This document shows, in pieces, positions 1 to 7,837 of a DNA stretch of 64,000 nt. Made by a program: the position numbers and the translations under genes. The notes beneath the pieces are model-generated. The model did not search any database and had not been told where the DNA came from. It saw only the letters and a program-made list of their open reading frames with translations. Each line of letters opens with the position of its first letter. Position 1 is the first letter of the stretch. This DNA comes from Streptomyces sp. NBC_00691 (lineage in GTDB: Bacteria > Actinomycetota > Actinomycetes > Streptomycetales > Streptomycetaceae). The stretch covers positions 7,688,001 to 7,752,000 of the forward strand of contig NZ_CP109007.1 of the NCBI RefSeq assembly GCF_036226665.1, given 5' to 3'.

Positions 1-1118
1 TCCGGATCGTCGAGTGCCGCACGGAAGCTCAGCCGGCTCTCGGTGATGTTCTCGCTGTCCCAGTAGTAGATGCCGGTCGAGACGATCCGCTCGTTCACCA
101 TCCCCTCGACGTGCCACGAGCCGCCCGCGTACTCGGGCTTCTCCGGGGTCAGGTGAATCGTGGCGAGCTTGACGATGACCTGGAGACCGCGGCCGCGCAG
201 ATCGACCCGGGCGGAGGCGTCGGGCACCTCGGGCGCGGTGAAGGCCGGGGCGTCCGGCACGACCGGGCGGCGGTTCTCCCACCAGTCGTCCTGCGCCGTC
301 TCCCAGGCGCGGACGGCTTCGGCGTACGCCGCGTCGTCACTGTGGTCGGACTTCTCCGGGTGCTTCGGCTCGGAGTCGTACCACCCCCATGGATCGGTCA
401 CGATCCGCACGGGCCGCGGATGACGCAGGTCGGTGAGCACGTTCTCCAGCAGCGGACGCATACGGGCGAACAGGTCCGGCAGGACGGCCGCCAGTTCGCG
501 ATGGGCCTCGGGGTGGACGTTGTTGACGTACGAGCGGAAGGAGACCTCGCCGTCGTCGTCGATGTCGACGTCCGTGGGCAGCCACTGGAACCGCTCCGAG
601 AACTCGTACGTCGAGTAGCGGTTCGTCGGGTTCTTCCAGGCCCGCTCGTGTGTCCCGCTCACGTCCTTCACCAGGCAGTACAACGAGGGGTGCACCAGGT
701 CGAGCACCTGGCCGTCGGAACCGGGATGCCAGTCCAGATCCGCTTCGGGGACGTCCTCGAGCACCCGGACCGCCTCGCGCAGCCGGGCCTGGAGCTTGTC
801 GTCGATCAGGGTGTCCGACTGCCAGACCCCGTCGACGGCCGACACCTCGAGGCCGGTCCGCGGGTCCCGCAGGGCGGCGTAGTGCGCGAGTTCCGCCAGC
901 ACGTAGCGGACCTGCGCCTCCGTGAGGCCCTGGGCGATCGCCTCCTTCGTCCAGCGGGCGACGACGGCGGGGTCGTTCCTCTTGTCGAACCATTCCGGCT
1001 TCGCCCGTATGTGGGAGCTGCACTCCATCAGCTCGAGTTCCCGCAGCGTCCGGGGGGTCGCGAACGAGAGGGAACGGGACGAGTGGAAGGGGAGCGGGAA
1101 GGCAGACAGGCCGGTCAA
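1..1118 (-). CDS. DUF4246 family protein, C-terminus beyond window (possible 2OG-Fe(II)-type oxygenase fold)
   Basis: Reading the minus strand from a TTG at 1118 gives an uninterrupted frame to the window edge (about 372 residues, C-terminal part missing). A GGAGGA ribosome site lies nine bases before the TTG. The segment around residues 320-365, with GGSWHVEGMVNE and then YYWDSENITES, is the hallmark of the DUF4246 family. The HxE of WHVEG (about residue 335) resembles the first two metal ligands of 2-oxoglutarate/Fe(II) oxygenases. The distal His/Arg expected from such a fold would lie outside the window, so the enzyme class is inference. It follows the last NRPS gene by 158 bp on the same strand and could be co-transcribed as a tailoring oxygenase, but DUF4246 genes also occur alone. 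Confidence 0.8.
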   Translation of the reverse strand, partial: MTGLSAFPLPFHSSRSLSFATPRTLRELELMECSSHIRAKPEWFDKRNDPAVVARWTKEAIAQGLTEAQVRYVLAELAHYAALRDPRTGLEVSAVDGVWQSDTLIDDKLQARLREAVRVLEDVPEADLDWHPGSDGQVLDLVHPSLYCLVKDVSGTHERAWKNPTNRYSTYEFSERFQWLPTDVDIDDDGEVSFRSYVNNVHPEAHRELAAVLPDLFARMRPLLENVLTDLRHPRPVRIVTDPWGWYDSEPKHPEKSDHSDDAAYAEAVRAWETAQDDWWENRRPVVPDAPAFTAPEVPDASARVDLRGRGLQVIVKLATIHLTPEKPEYAGGSWHVEGMVNERIVSTGIYYWDSENITESRLSFRAALDDP

Positions 1119-1276
1119 TTCTCTGGGTCCTCCGAGTCGGTGTTCGGTGGCGGGAAGCCTACTTCAGCGGACTGACACCACGGCCTCGGTCCTTCCCGGG
1201 CGCAGCCGCGGCGCTGCGGGCGCGGGCCGGACACGTGCCGTGTGCCCGGACGAGGGCCGTGGGCCCGGAGGCCGGG

Positions 1277-4200
1277 TCACCCGCAGGCGGCGGCCAGCGC
1301 TGCGGTGAGTTCCTCGGCGAGCCCGGTGATCACGGGGAGATCGAACGCCAGGGCGTTGTACTGCAGCCAGCACCGCAGGCCGCCCTCCGGCTGCTCGACC
1401 ACGGTCAGTTCGGGCACGCCCCGGTCGCCACCCGGCAGTGGCCAGGGAACGGTGCTGCCGCGCGGCAGCTCCCACGGCTCGCAGGCCAGACCCGGCAGCT
1501 GCGCGGGCGCGGCCCACGCCTCGTAGCGGAGCCAGGCCGCGAACGGCGCGGACGGGCTGAACTCGGCGAACGGGTACAGCTGGTGGTCCAGCGCCTCGGC
1601 GTAGACCACCCGCAGCCGGTCCACCAGCTCGGCGAAACCGGGCTGCCCGCTCGCGTCGACCCTCAGGAGCAGCGACTGGACGAAGCAGCCCACCGTCCGC
1701 TCGGCGTCGGGGCGAGGGCGTCCGGGCACCGGGGTCATCACGACCAGGTCGGGATGACCGCTGCGGCTCGCCAGCAGTCCGGTCCAGGCGGCGGCGACGG
1801 CCAGGAAGGGGGTGGCTCCCAGTTCGGCCGCCCGGGCCCGCAGGGCTTCGGCCGACGCCGCAGGCACCTCGAACTCGTGCGCCTCGGTGAGGACCTCCTC
1901 CACCGCGCGGCGGCCGGCGAACTGCTCGACGGCCTCCGGCGCTCCGGCCAGCGCCGTCCCGAAGTGGGCCCGCGAGGCGGGCCAGTGCGCGTTCGCCCAG
2001 TCCACCAGCTCCTGGTAGCCCGGGCCGGAGCGGGCGGGCGGCGCCGACCGGCCCCGCCGCAGCGCCGAGTAGCAGACGCCGAGGTCGGCGAGGAGCACAC
2101 CGACCGACCAGCCGTCGGACACCATGTGGTGCGTCGCGACCAGGACCACGTGGTCGGTCTCCGAGCGGCTGACCACCAGGAGGCGCGTCATCGGGTCGCG
2201 GGCCAGGTCGGTGAGACGGTCGCGTTCGGCAAGGAGCAGGGCGTCCACCTCCGCGTCCGCGGCCCCCGGTGCCTCGGTCAGGGTGATCCGCACCCGTGGC
2301 TCCTCGTCGAGGACCGCCCGCACCACCCCGTCCGCCACCGTCTCGAACCGGGTGCGCAGCGCCGGATGGCGCCGGACCACCTCGGTGAGCGCCCGGCCCA
2401 GGGTCGTCGGTTCGAGCCGGTCGGTGACGCGGAACAGCGCCGTCACCGCTCCGGCGTCACGCCCGGGTGCGTCGGCCATCCAGCGGAAGAAGTTCTCCTG
2501 CTGCGAGGTGAGGGCGACGGCGTGCGGCTGCGCACGGAGCGCGGCCAGGTACGGCGTCACGGTCTCCGCCCCCGCAGACGATCCGGCAGTGGCGGCCGGC
2601 CGCCGGTCGGAGCTGTCGACCCACGCCGCCTGGGCGCGCAGCGAGGGGCGCTCGAAGACCACGGCGGTGCCCGCCCGGATCCCGAACTCGTCGCTGATGC
2701 CGGCGGCGAGCTGGACCGCCCGGAACGAGTCGCCGCCGAGCGCGAAGAACTCGGCGGCCACATCGGTGACCGGCCGGCCGAGCAGCCGCCGCCAGAGCGC
2801 GGCCAGCCGGAGTTCCGTCGGGGTCGCGGGAGCGGCAACCGGACCGGTGGACTCCGGGGGCAGGTCGAACAGCGGGCGGAGCCGGTGCTTGACCACCTTG
2901 CCGCTCGGATTCCGGGGCAGGTCGTCCGCGAGCAGGATGCGTACCGGCAGCTCGGGCCGGCTCAGCCGGGCGCTCAGGAACATCCGCAGTTCGTCCGGGT
3001 CCAGGCCGCCGGGGCCGGCCACCACGACCGCCACCGGGACGGCGCCCATCACGGGGTGGGGCAGCCCGAGCGCGGCGGCGTCGGCGACCGCGGGGTGCTC
3101 GTGCAGCACCTCCTCGATCCGCAGCGTGGAGACCTTCAGGGCACCGCTCTTGATGACGTCGCTCTCCCGGTCGACCAGGTACAGGTAGCCGTCCGCGTCG
3201 AGGCGTCCGACATCGCCCATCCGCACCCAGCCGTCCCGGAACACCTGGGCGCTCCGCCCGCCGTCGCCCACATACCCACGGGGCGGTCCGGGCTGGCGCA
3301 GCCAGACCTCGCCGACCTGCCCGGTCGGCAGCGGCAGCCCGTCCGGGCCGAGGATCCGGAGGTCACGGGGGTCCGCCGGGCGGCCCAGCGAGCCGGGACG
3401 GCGCCTGTCCACCACGGTGGAGATCTGCGCGGGGGAGGCCTCGGCGGAGGTGTAGGTGTTGACCAGCGTGGCGCCCGGCAGGGCCGCGGCCAGCGCGGCC
3501 GCCACCGGTACGGGAAGCGCGGCGGCCGAGGAGTTGACCAGACGCAGACTCCGCAGGTCGTGCCTCTCCGCGGTGCCCGCGTTGACCAGTTCGATCACCA
3601 TGGAGGGCACCAGGAAGGCGGTCCCGACCCCGAACCTCTCGACGGCGCCGCCGAACTGCTCCGCGTCGAAGCGGGGCAGGCTGAGGACGGCGGGCGCGGC
3701 GGTCAGCGCGGTGAGCAGCATCACCTGGCCCGCGTTGGTCCCGATCGGGAAGGCGTGCAGGGCGTGCCGCGAGTGCGCGTACGCACGGCGGCGGGGGTAC
3801 GCGGCCAGTCCGGCGGTCAGGTTGCCGTGGGCGGCGACGACACACTTGGGCGCCCCGGTGGTGCCGGAGGTGCCGATCACCTGGGCCGGGTCGGCGGGGC
3901 CCACCCGGTGCGGCGGCTCGTCCGGCGGCTCGGGGTGCGCCGCGAGAAGGGCGTCCAGACGCAGTTCCGGCAGGCCCGGTACGGCGGGTGGCCCACCGTC
4001 CGTCAGAACGGTGCCGGCCTCGGCCAGCGCGGCGAGGGCCGCGGTATCCGCCTCGGAGAGGTCCTCACGGGCCGGGACGGGCACCCCGCCCGCGTACTGG
4101 ACGGCGAGGAAGCCGACCGCGTACCTCTCCCAGCGTGTGTTGGAGAACCGCAGCACCACCCTGTCGTGAGGCTCGACTCCGGCGGCGGCCAGCCCGGCGG

Positions 4201-4426
4201 CGGCGCGCAGTGCCTCCTCGCGCCAGCGGCGGTAAGTGAGTTCCCCGCCGCCGACGACCTGCAGCGCCAAGCGGTCCGGGTGTTCGGTGGCCCGCGCGTC
4301 GAGGAGTTCCGGGACGGTCGTCGCGGCGGGCGGCACGGTGGTGGCGATGGCGATCTCCGGTGCGATTCGGTGGGATTCGGCGGTTCGGCGGTTCGGCGGT
4401 TCGGCGATTCGGCGGTTGAGCGGCAT
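1277..4426 (-). CDS. NRPS starter-type module: adenylation - thiolation - condensation (A-T-C)
   Basis: About 1049 residues from the ATG at 4426. The adenylation domain has GTSGTTGAPK (about residue 185), the GD/VDRESDVIKSG region and the closing NPSGKVVK. It looks like aryl/acyl-CoA ligases (DhbE/EntE type). The A4 region HAFPIGTNAG lacks the Asp that binds an alpha-amino group, so I infer a carboxylic acid rather than a standard amino acid as substrate. The carrier motif LGGDSF is near residue 564, and the condensation domain carries HHMVSDGWS near 767. An A-T-C order with no upstream C domain suits a loading module. The start is uncertain: the frame extends to a GTG at 4492, but that codon lies inside a perfect hairpin and no start has a good ribosome site. 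The N-terminus is encoded by an 8-nt tandem repeat. Confidence 0.9.
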   Translation of the reverse strand: MPLNRRIAEPPNRRTAESHRIAPEIAIATTVPPAATTVPELLDARATEHPDRLALQVVGGGELTYRRWREEALRAAAGLAAAGVEPHDRVVLRFSNTRWERYAVGFLAVQYAGGVPVPAREDLSEADTAALAALAEAGTVLTDGGPPAVPGLPELRLDALLAAHPEPPDEPPHRVGPADPAQVIGTSGTTGAPKCVVAAHGNLTAGLAAYPRRRAYAHSRHALHAFPIGTNAGQVMLLTALTAAPAVLSLPRFDAEQFGGAVERFGVGTAFLVPSMVIELVNAGTAERHDLRSLRLVNSSAAALPVPVAAALAAALPGATLVNTYTSAEASPAQISTVVDRRRPGSLGRPADPRDLRILGPDGLPLPTGQVGEVWLRQPGPPRGYVGDGGRSAQVFRDGWVRMGDVGRLDADGYLYLVDRESDVIKSGALKVSTLRIEEVLHEHPAVADAAALGLPHPVMGAVPVAVVVAGPGGLDPDELRMFLSARLSRPELPVRILLADDLPRNPSGKVVKHRLRPLFDLPPESTGPVAAPATPTELRLAALWRRLLGRPVTDVAAEFFALGGDSFRAVQLAAGISDEFGIRAGTAVVFERPSLRAQAAWVDSSDRRPAATAGSSAGAETVTPYLAALRAQPHAVALTSQQENFFRWMADAPGRDAGAVTALFRVTDRLEPTTLGRALTEVVRRHPALRTRFETVADGVVRAVLDEEPRVRITLTEAPGAADAEVDALLLAERDRLTDLARDPMTRLLVVSRSETDHVVLVATHHMVSDGWSVGVLLADLGVCYSALRRGRSAPPARSGPGYQELVDWANAHWPASRAHFGTALAGAPEAVEQFAGRRAVEEVLTEAHEFEVPAASAEALRARAAELGATPFLAVAAAWTGLLASRSGHPDLVVMTPVPGRPRPDAERTVGCFVQSLLLRVDASGQPGFAELVDRLRVVYAEALDHQLYPFAEFSPSAPFAAWLRYEAWAAPAQLPGLACEPWELPRGSTVPWPLPGGDRGVPELTVVEQPEGGLRCWLQYNALAFDLPVITGLAEELTAALAAACG

Positions 4427-4430
4427 TCGG
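4360..4430. repeat. 8-bp tandem repeat at 5' end of the A-T-C NRPS gene
   Basis: Degenerate copies of an 8-base unit (cggttcgg on the plus strand, variants with gattcgg) fill this stretch. In the gene's frame they encode an Arg/Pro/Glu-rich N-terminal tail (NRRIAEPPNRRTAE). Eight bases is not a multiple of three, so a change in copy number would shift the frame unless the start lies downstream. Confidence 0.7.
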
Positions 4431-4455
4431 CGTCGGGCCGAGGGCGGGCGGGCCC

Positions 4456-4496
4456 CGTCGTGGAGTCCGGGCCGCGGCTGCCCGGACTCCACGACG
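4456..4496 (-). terminator. perfect 17-bp intercistronic hairpin between two NRPS genes
   Basis: Arms at 4456-4472 and 4480-4496 are perfectly complementary around a 7-base loop. The hairpin lies 38 bp past the stop of the upstream C-A-T gene and 29 bp before the ATG at 4426 of the A-T-C gene. It has no U-tract, so it may be a Streptomyces-type terminator, an attenuator or an mRNA processing or stability element that sets relative expression of the last module. Confidence 0.6.
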
Positions 4497-4534
4497 ACGG
4501 GATCCGTACCTGGATCCGAAGTCCGAAGGAGGTG

Positions 4535-7500
4535 TCAGTCCAGCCGGCCCACGGCCTCCTCCTCGCTGAGCGCGTCGATCTCCGCGATGAGCAGAGCCTC
4601 GACCCGGGCCGCCAGGGCCGCCGGGGTGGGGCTCTCGAAGACGTCGCGGATCGACATGTCGAGGCCGACGTCGGCCCGGATACGGGCGGCGACCCGGGTG
4701 ACCAGGAGCGAGTCCCCGCCGAGGGCGAGGAAGTCGTCCAGCACGCCGACCCTCGGTACGCCGAGCACCTCCTGCCAGAGCTCGACCACCAGAGCCTCGG
4801 CATCCGTGCGGGGCGCCAGATACGCGTCGACCGCGCCCACCGGCTCAGGGTCGGGCAGAGCCGCGGTGTCGAGCTTGCCGTGAGAGGTGAGCGGAAGCGT
4901 GTCGAGGAGGACCACGGCCTCCGGCACCATGAAGGCCGGCAGCCGCAGCGCCAGGTGCTCGCGCAGCTCGTCCGCCTCCGGAGCGGCCGCGGCCCCGTCC
5001 GATGCGGTCGGCCGTACGACGGCGTAGGCGACCAGCCTGCGGCCGTCGCGGACCACGACGGCCGCCTGGCCGACCGCCGGATGGGCGGTGAGGGCGGCCT
5101 CGATCTCGGCGGGCTCGATCCGGTAGCCGCGGATCTTCACCTGGCCGTCGGCTCGACCGAGGAACTCCAGCTGCCCGTCGGTGCGCCACCGTACGCGGTC
5201 CCCGGTGCGGTACATCCGGCCGTCCGGGACATCGGTGAACGGATCCGGCAGGAACGCCTCCGCCGTCAGCTCGGGCCGGGCCGGGTATCCGCGCGCCAGG
5301 CCGTGCCCGCCGATGTACAGCTCGCCCTCGGATCCGGCGGGCAGCAGCCCGCCGCGCTCGTCCAGGACGTAGAGCCGCACCCCCGGCAGCGGACGCCCGA
5401 GCGGCGGCCGCTGTCCGGCGGCGGCCCCGTCCACGGGGCGGCCGCCGAGTTCGCCCGCGGTGACGATGACCGTGGCCTCGGTCGGGCCGTACGTGTTGAC
5501 CAGCCGGACGATGTCGCCCTGCCGCTCCCGCCACTGGGCCACGGTGGCCGAGCGCGCCTCGGAACCACCGAGGATCACCAGCCGCAGCGCCGGTGGCCAC
5601 GGGGTCGCGTCTCCGAGCGAGACCAGTTCCTGCCAGTACGCGGTGGGCAGGTCGAGAACGGTGACGGAGCGCCCGGACTCGCCGCGCAGCAGGTCGGGCA
5701 GGCTCCGGCCGCCGTCGGGCAGCAGGACGACGCAGGCGCCCGCGGTCAGAGCGGGCCAGATCTCCTCGGCGTGGGTGTCGAAGCCGATGGAGGCGAACTG
5801 GACGATCCGGTCGCCGGGTCCGAGCCCGTAGCCCTCCGGTCCGGCCATCCACCGCACGCGCTCGGCCAGAGCCGCGTGCTCGACGGCGACGCCCTTGGGG
5901 ACACCGGTGGATCCCGAGGTGTAGAGGATGTACGCGAGGCCGCCCGGTACGGTCCCGGGCAGCGGCGCGGCCGCCGCGGGCCCCGTGCTACCGGAGCCGG
6001 CGTCCACCGGTCCGGCGGGCCCGCCCGTGCCGCGCGGACCGTCGACGGCCGGCTCCGGGCGACCGGGCTCCGGGACATCCAGTCGGGGGACGCCCAGCTC
6101 GGGTCCACCCCGCTCCGGACCTCCGACCCCGGTGAGCAGCAGGGCGGCGTCCGCCTCGCCGAGCATCAGCCGCTGCCGCTCGACCGGGTGCGCGGGGTCG
6201 AGCGGCAGATAGCCGGCGCCCGCCTTCCAGATCGCCAGCAGGGCGGTGACCAGCGCGAAGGAGGGGGCGATCCGGACGCCCACCGCACGGCCCGCCACGG
6301 GACCCAGTCGGCCGGCCAACTCATCGGAGGCGTGGTCGAGTTCCTCGTAGGTCATGATCCGCCCCGCGCAGGCGAGAGCGGGAGCGTCGGGGTGGGCGGC
6401 GACCTGGTCGGCGAAACCGCGCAGGATCGGCCGGGCGCCCTCGGCGACTGCGGGTCCCGAGCCGAGGGCGAGCAGCGCGGCGCGCTCCTCCCCGGGCAGC
6501 AGCCAGTCCCCGTGCAGCGGGACCTCCACGTCCACGACCGCCCGGGCGAGCAGGTCGCGCACCCGGCGGCCCAGGGCCTCGACCGTGGCACGCTCGAAGA
6601 GCTCCCGGTCGAAGCAGAACGACAGCGTCATCCCGCCGTCCGGGGTGCGCCAGCTGTCCAGCAGCAGATCGGTCTTGGCCCGATCGAAACCGGAGTCCAT
6701 GCTCGCCGTCCGGACGCCCGCGGGCAGGCCGGTCCGCTCGTCGGCGCCGGCCAGCTCGTACTGGCTCTGGTGGACGAACACCGCCTGGTAGAGCGGGCCG
6801 ACGCCGGGCAGCACGGGCAGCCCCAGTGCGGCGGCCACCCGCTCGACCGGGACGTCCTGATGGGACAGCGCGGCCATCGTGGCGGAGCGCACCCGGCGCA
6901 GCACGGTGTGGAAGCCGGGATCGCCCGTGAGGTCGGCCCGGATCACGCCGGTACGGGAGAAGTAGCCGAGCAGGGCTTCGTGGGCGGTCTCGTTGCGGCC
7001 GGCCAGCGGGGTGCCGACGGCGAAGTCGGTGGTGCCGGTCCAACGGGCCAGGACGCACTGGTACGCGGCGAGCAGCACCATGAACGGGGTGCAGCGCTGC
7101 TCACGGGCCAGGGCGTCGACTCCGGAGACGAGGTCGGGCCCGAGGGCGAGTTCGGCGAAGCCGGCCGGATGGGCGGGTTCCGCGGGCCTCGGGTGGTCCA
7201 GCGGCATCCGCAGGGCGCCGACGCCTGTCAGCCGTTCGCTCCAGTACCGGAACGCGTCCTCGGCCGCACCGCCGTCGAGCCTCGACCGTTCGGCGAGCGC
7301 GAAGTCCCCGAACTGCATTTCCAAGGGCGGGAGTTCGGCGGGTCCTTCGCCGATCTCCTCACGGTACAGCGCGAGCAGGTCGCGCCACAGCACGGTGAAC
7401 GACCATCCGTCGGAGACGATGTGGTGGACCACCACGCTCACGGCGTGCTCGTGCTCCCCGGCGCTGACCAGGACGGCCCGGAGCGGCGGCCGCTCGGCCA

Positions 7501-7837
7501 GGTCGAAGGGCGCGTTGACGAAGGGGGCGCACGCGGCGGTGAAGGACTCCTCCGCGTCGTCCCGTATCGGAACCAGGGTGAGTGCGATGTCCCGCACGGG
7601 CTCCACGAGCTGGACGGGCTGCTCGCCGTCCGTGGCGAACCGGGTGCGCAGCACCCGGTGGCGGGCGGTGAGCCGGGTGAGCGCCGCGCTCAGTGCCCGC
7701 GGATCGACCGGACCGCTCCAGCGTCGATTCAGGTACATGTTGAACCCGGCGTCCTCCGGGTTCAGTTGCTGGAGGAACCAGAGGCGGCGCTGCTCGTCGG
7801 TCAGCGGATGCCGGGCGATCGGGGTCGGGGCGGTCAT
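4535..7837 (-). CDS. NRPS extension module C-A-T, A-domain pocket with two acidic residues
   Basis: 1100 residues: condensation domain (HHIVSDGWS near residue 136), adenylation domain (YTSGSTGVPKG near 640, YRTGDRVRW, closing SHGKLD) and carrier protein (LGGDSL near 1041). My hand alignment of the pocket to GrsA gives D-T-E-D-I-G-T-V-I-(K). Glu at 239 and Asp at 278 suggest a basic side chain (Orn, Lys or Dab-like); this is a low-confidence prediction. A Gly/Pro-rich insert of about 60 residues precedes the YTSGSTG core. The ATG overlaps the stop of the preceding gene by four bases (ATGA), so the two are translationally coupled. There is no epimerase or thioesterase domain. Confidence 0.95.
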   Translation of the reverse strand: MTAPTPIARHPLTDEQRRLWFLQQLNPEDAGFNMYLNRRWSGPVDPRALSAALTRLTARHRVLRTRFATDGEQPVQLVEPVRDIALTLVPIRDDAEESFTAACAPFVNAPFDLAERPPLRAVLVSAGEHEHAVSVVVHHIVSDGWSFTVLWRDLLALYREEIGEGPAELPPLEMQFGDFALAERSRLDGGAAEDAFRYWSERLTGVGALRMPLDHPRPAEPAHPAGFAELALGPDLVSGVDALAREQRCTPFMVLLAAYQCVLARWTGTTDFAVGTPLAGRNETAHEALLGYFSRTGVIRADLTGDPGFHTVLRRVRSATMAALSHQDVPVERVAAALGLPVLPGVGPLYQAVFVHQSQYELAGADERTGLPAGVRTASMDSGFDRAKTDLLLDSWRTPDGGMTLSFCFDRELFERATVEALGRRVRDLLARAVVDVEVPLHGDWLLPGEERAALLALGSGPAVAEGARPILRGFADQVAAHPDAPALACAGRIMTYEELDHASDELAGRLGPVAGRAVGVRIAPSFALVTALLAIWKAGAGYLPLDPAHPVERQRLMLGEADAALLLTGVGGPERGGPELGVPRLDVPEPGRPEPAVDGPRGTGGPAGPVDAGSGSTGPAAAAPLPGTVPGGLAYILYTSGSTGVPKGVAVEHAALAERVRWMAGPEGYGLGPGDRIVQFASIGFDTHAEEIWPALTAGACVVLLPDGGRSLPDLLRGESGRSVTVLDLPTAYWQELVSLGDATPWPPALRLVILGGSEARSATVAQWRERQGDIVRLVNTYGPTEATVIVTAGELGGRPVDGAAAGQRPPLGRPLPGVRLYVLDERGGLLPAGSEGELYIGGHGLARGYPARPELTAEAFLPDPFTDVPDGRMYRTGDRVRWRTDGQLEFLGRADGQVKIRGYRIEPAEIEAALTAHPAVGQAAVVVRDGRRLVAYAVVRPTASDGAAAAPEADELREHLALRLPAFMVPEAVVLLDTLPLTSHGKLDTAALPDPEPVGAVDAYLAPRTDAEALVVELWQEVLGVPRVGVLDDFLALGGDSLLVTRVAARIRADVGLDMSIRDVFESPTPAALAARVEALLIAEIDALSEEEAVGRLD

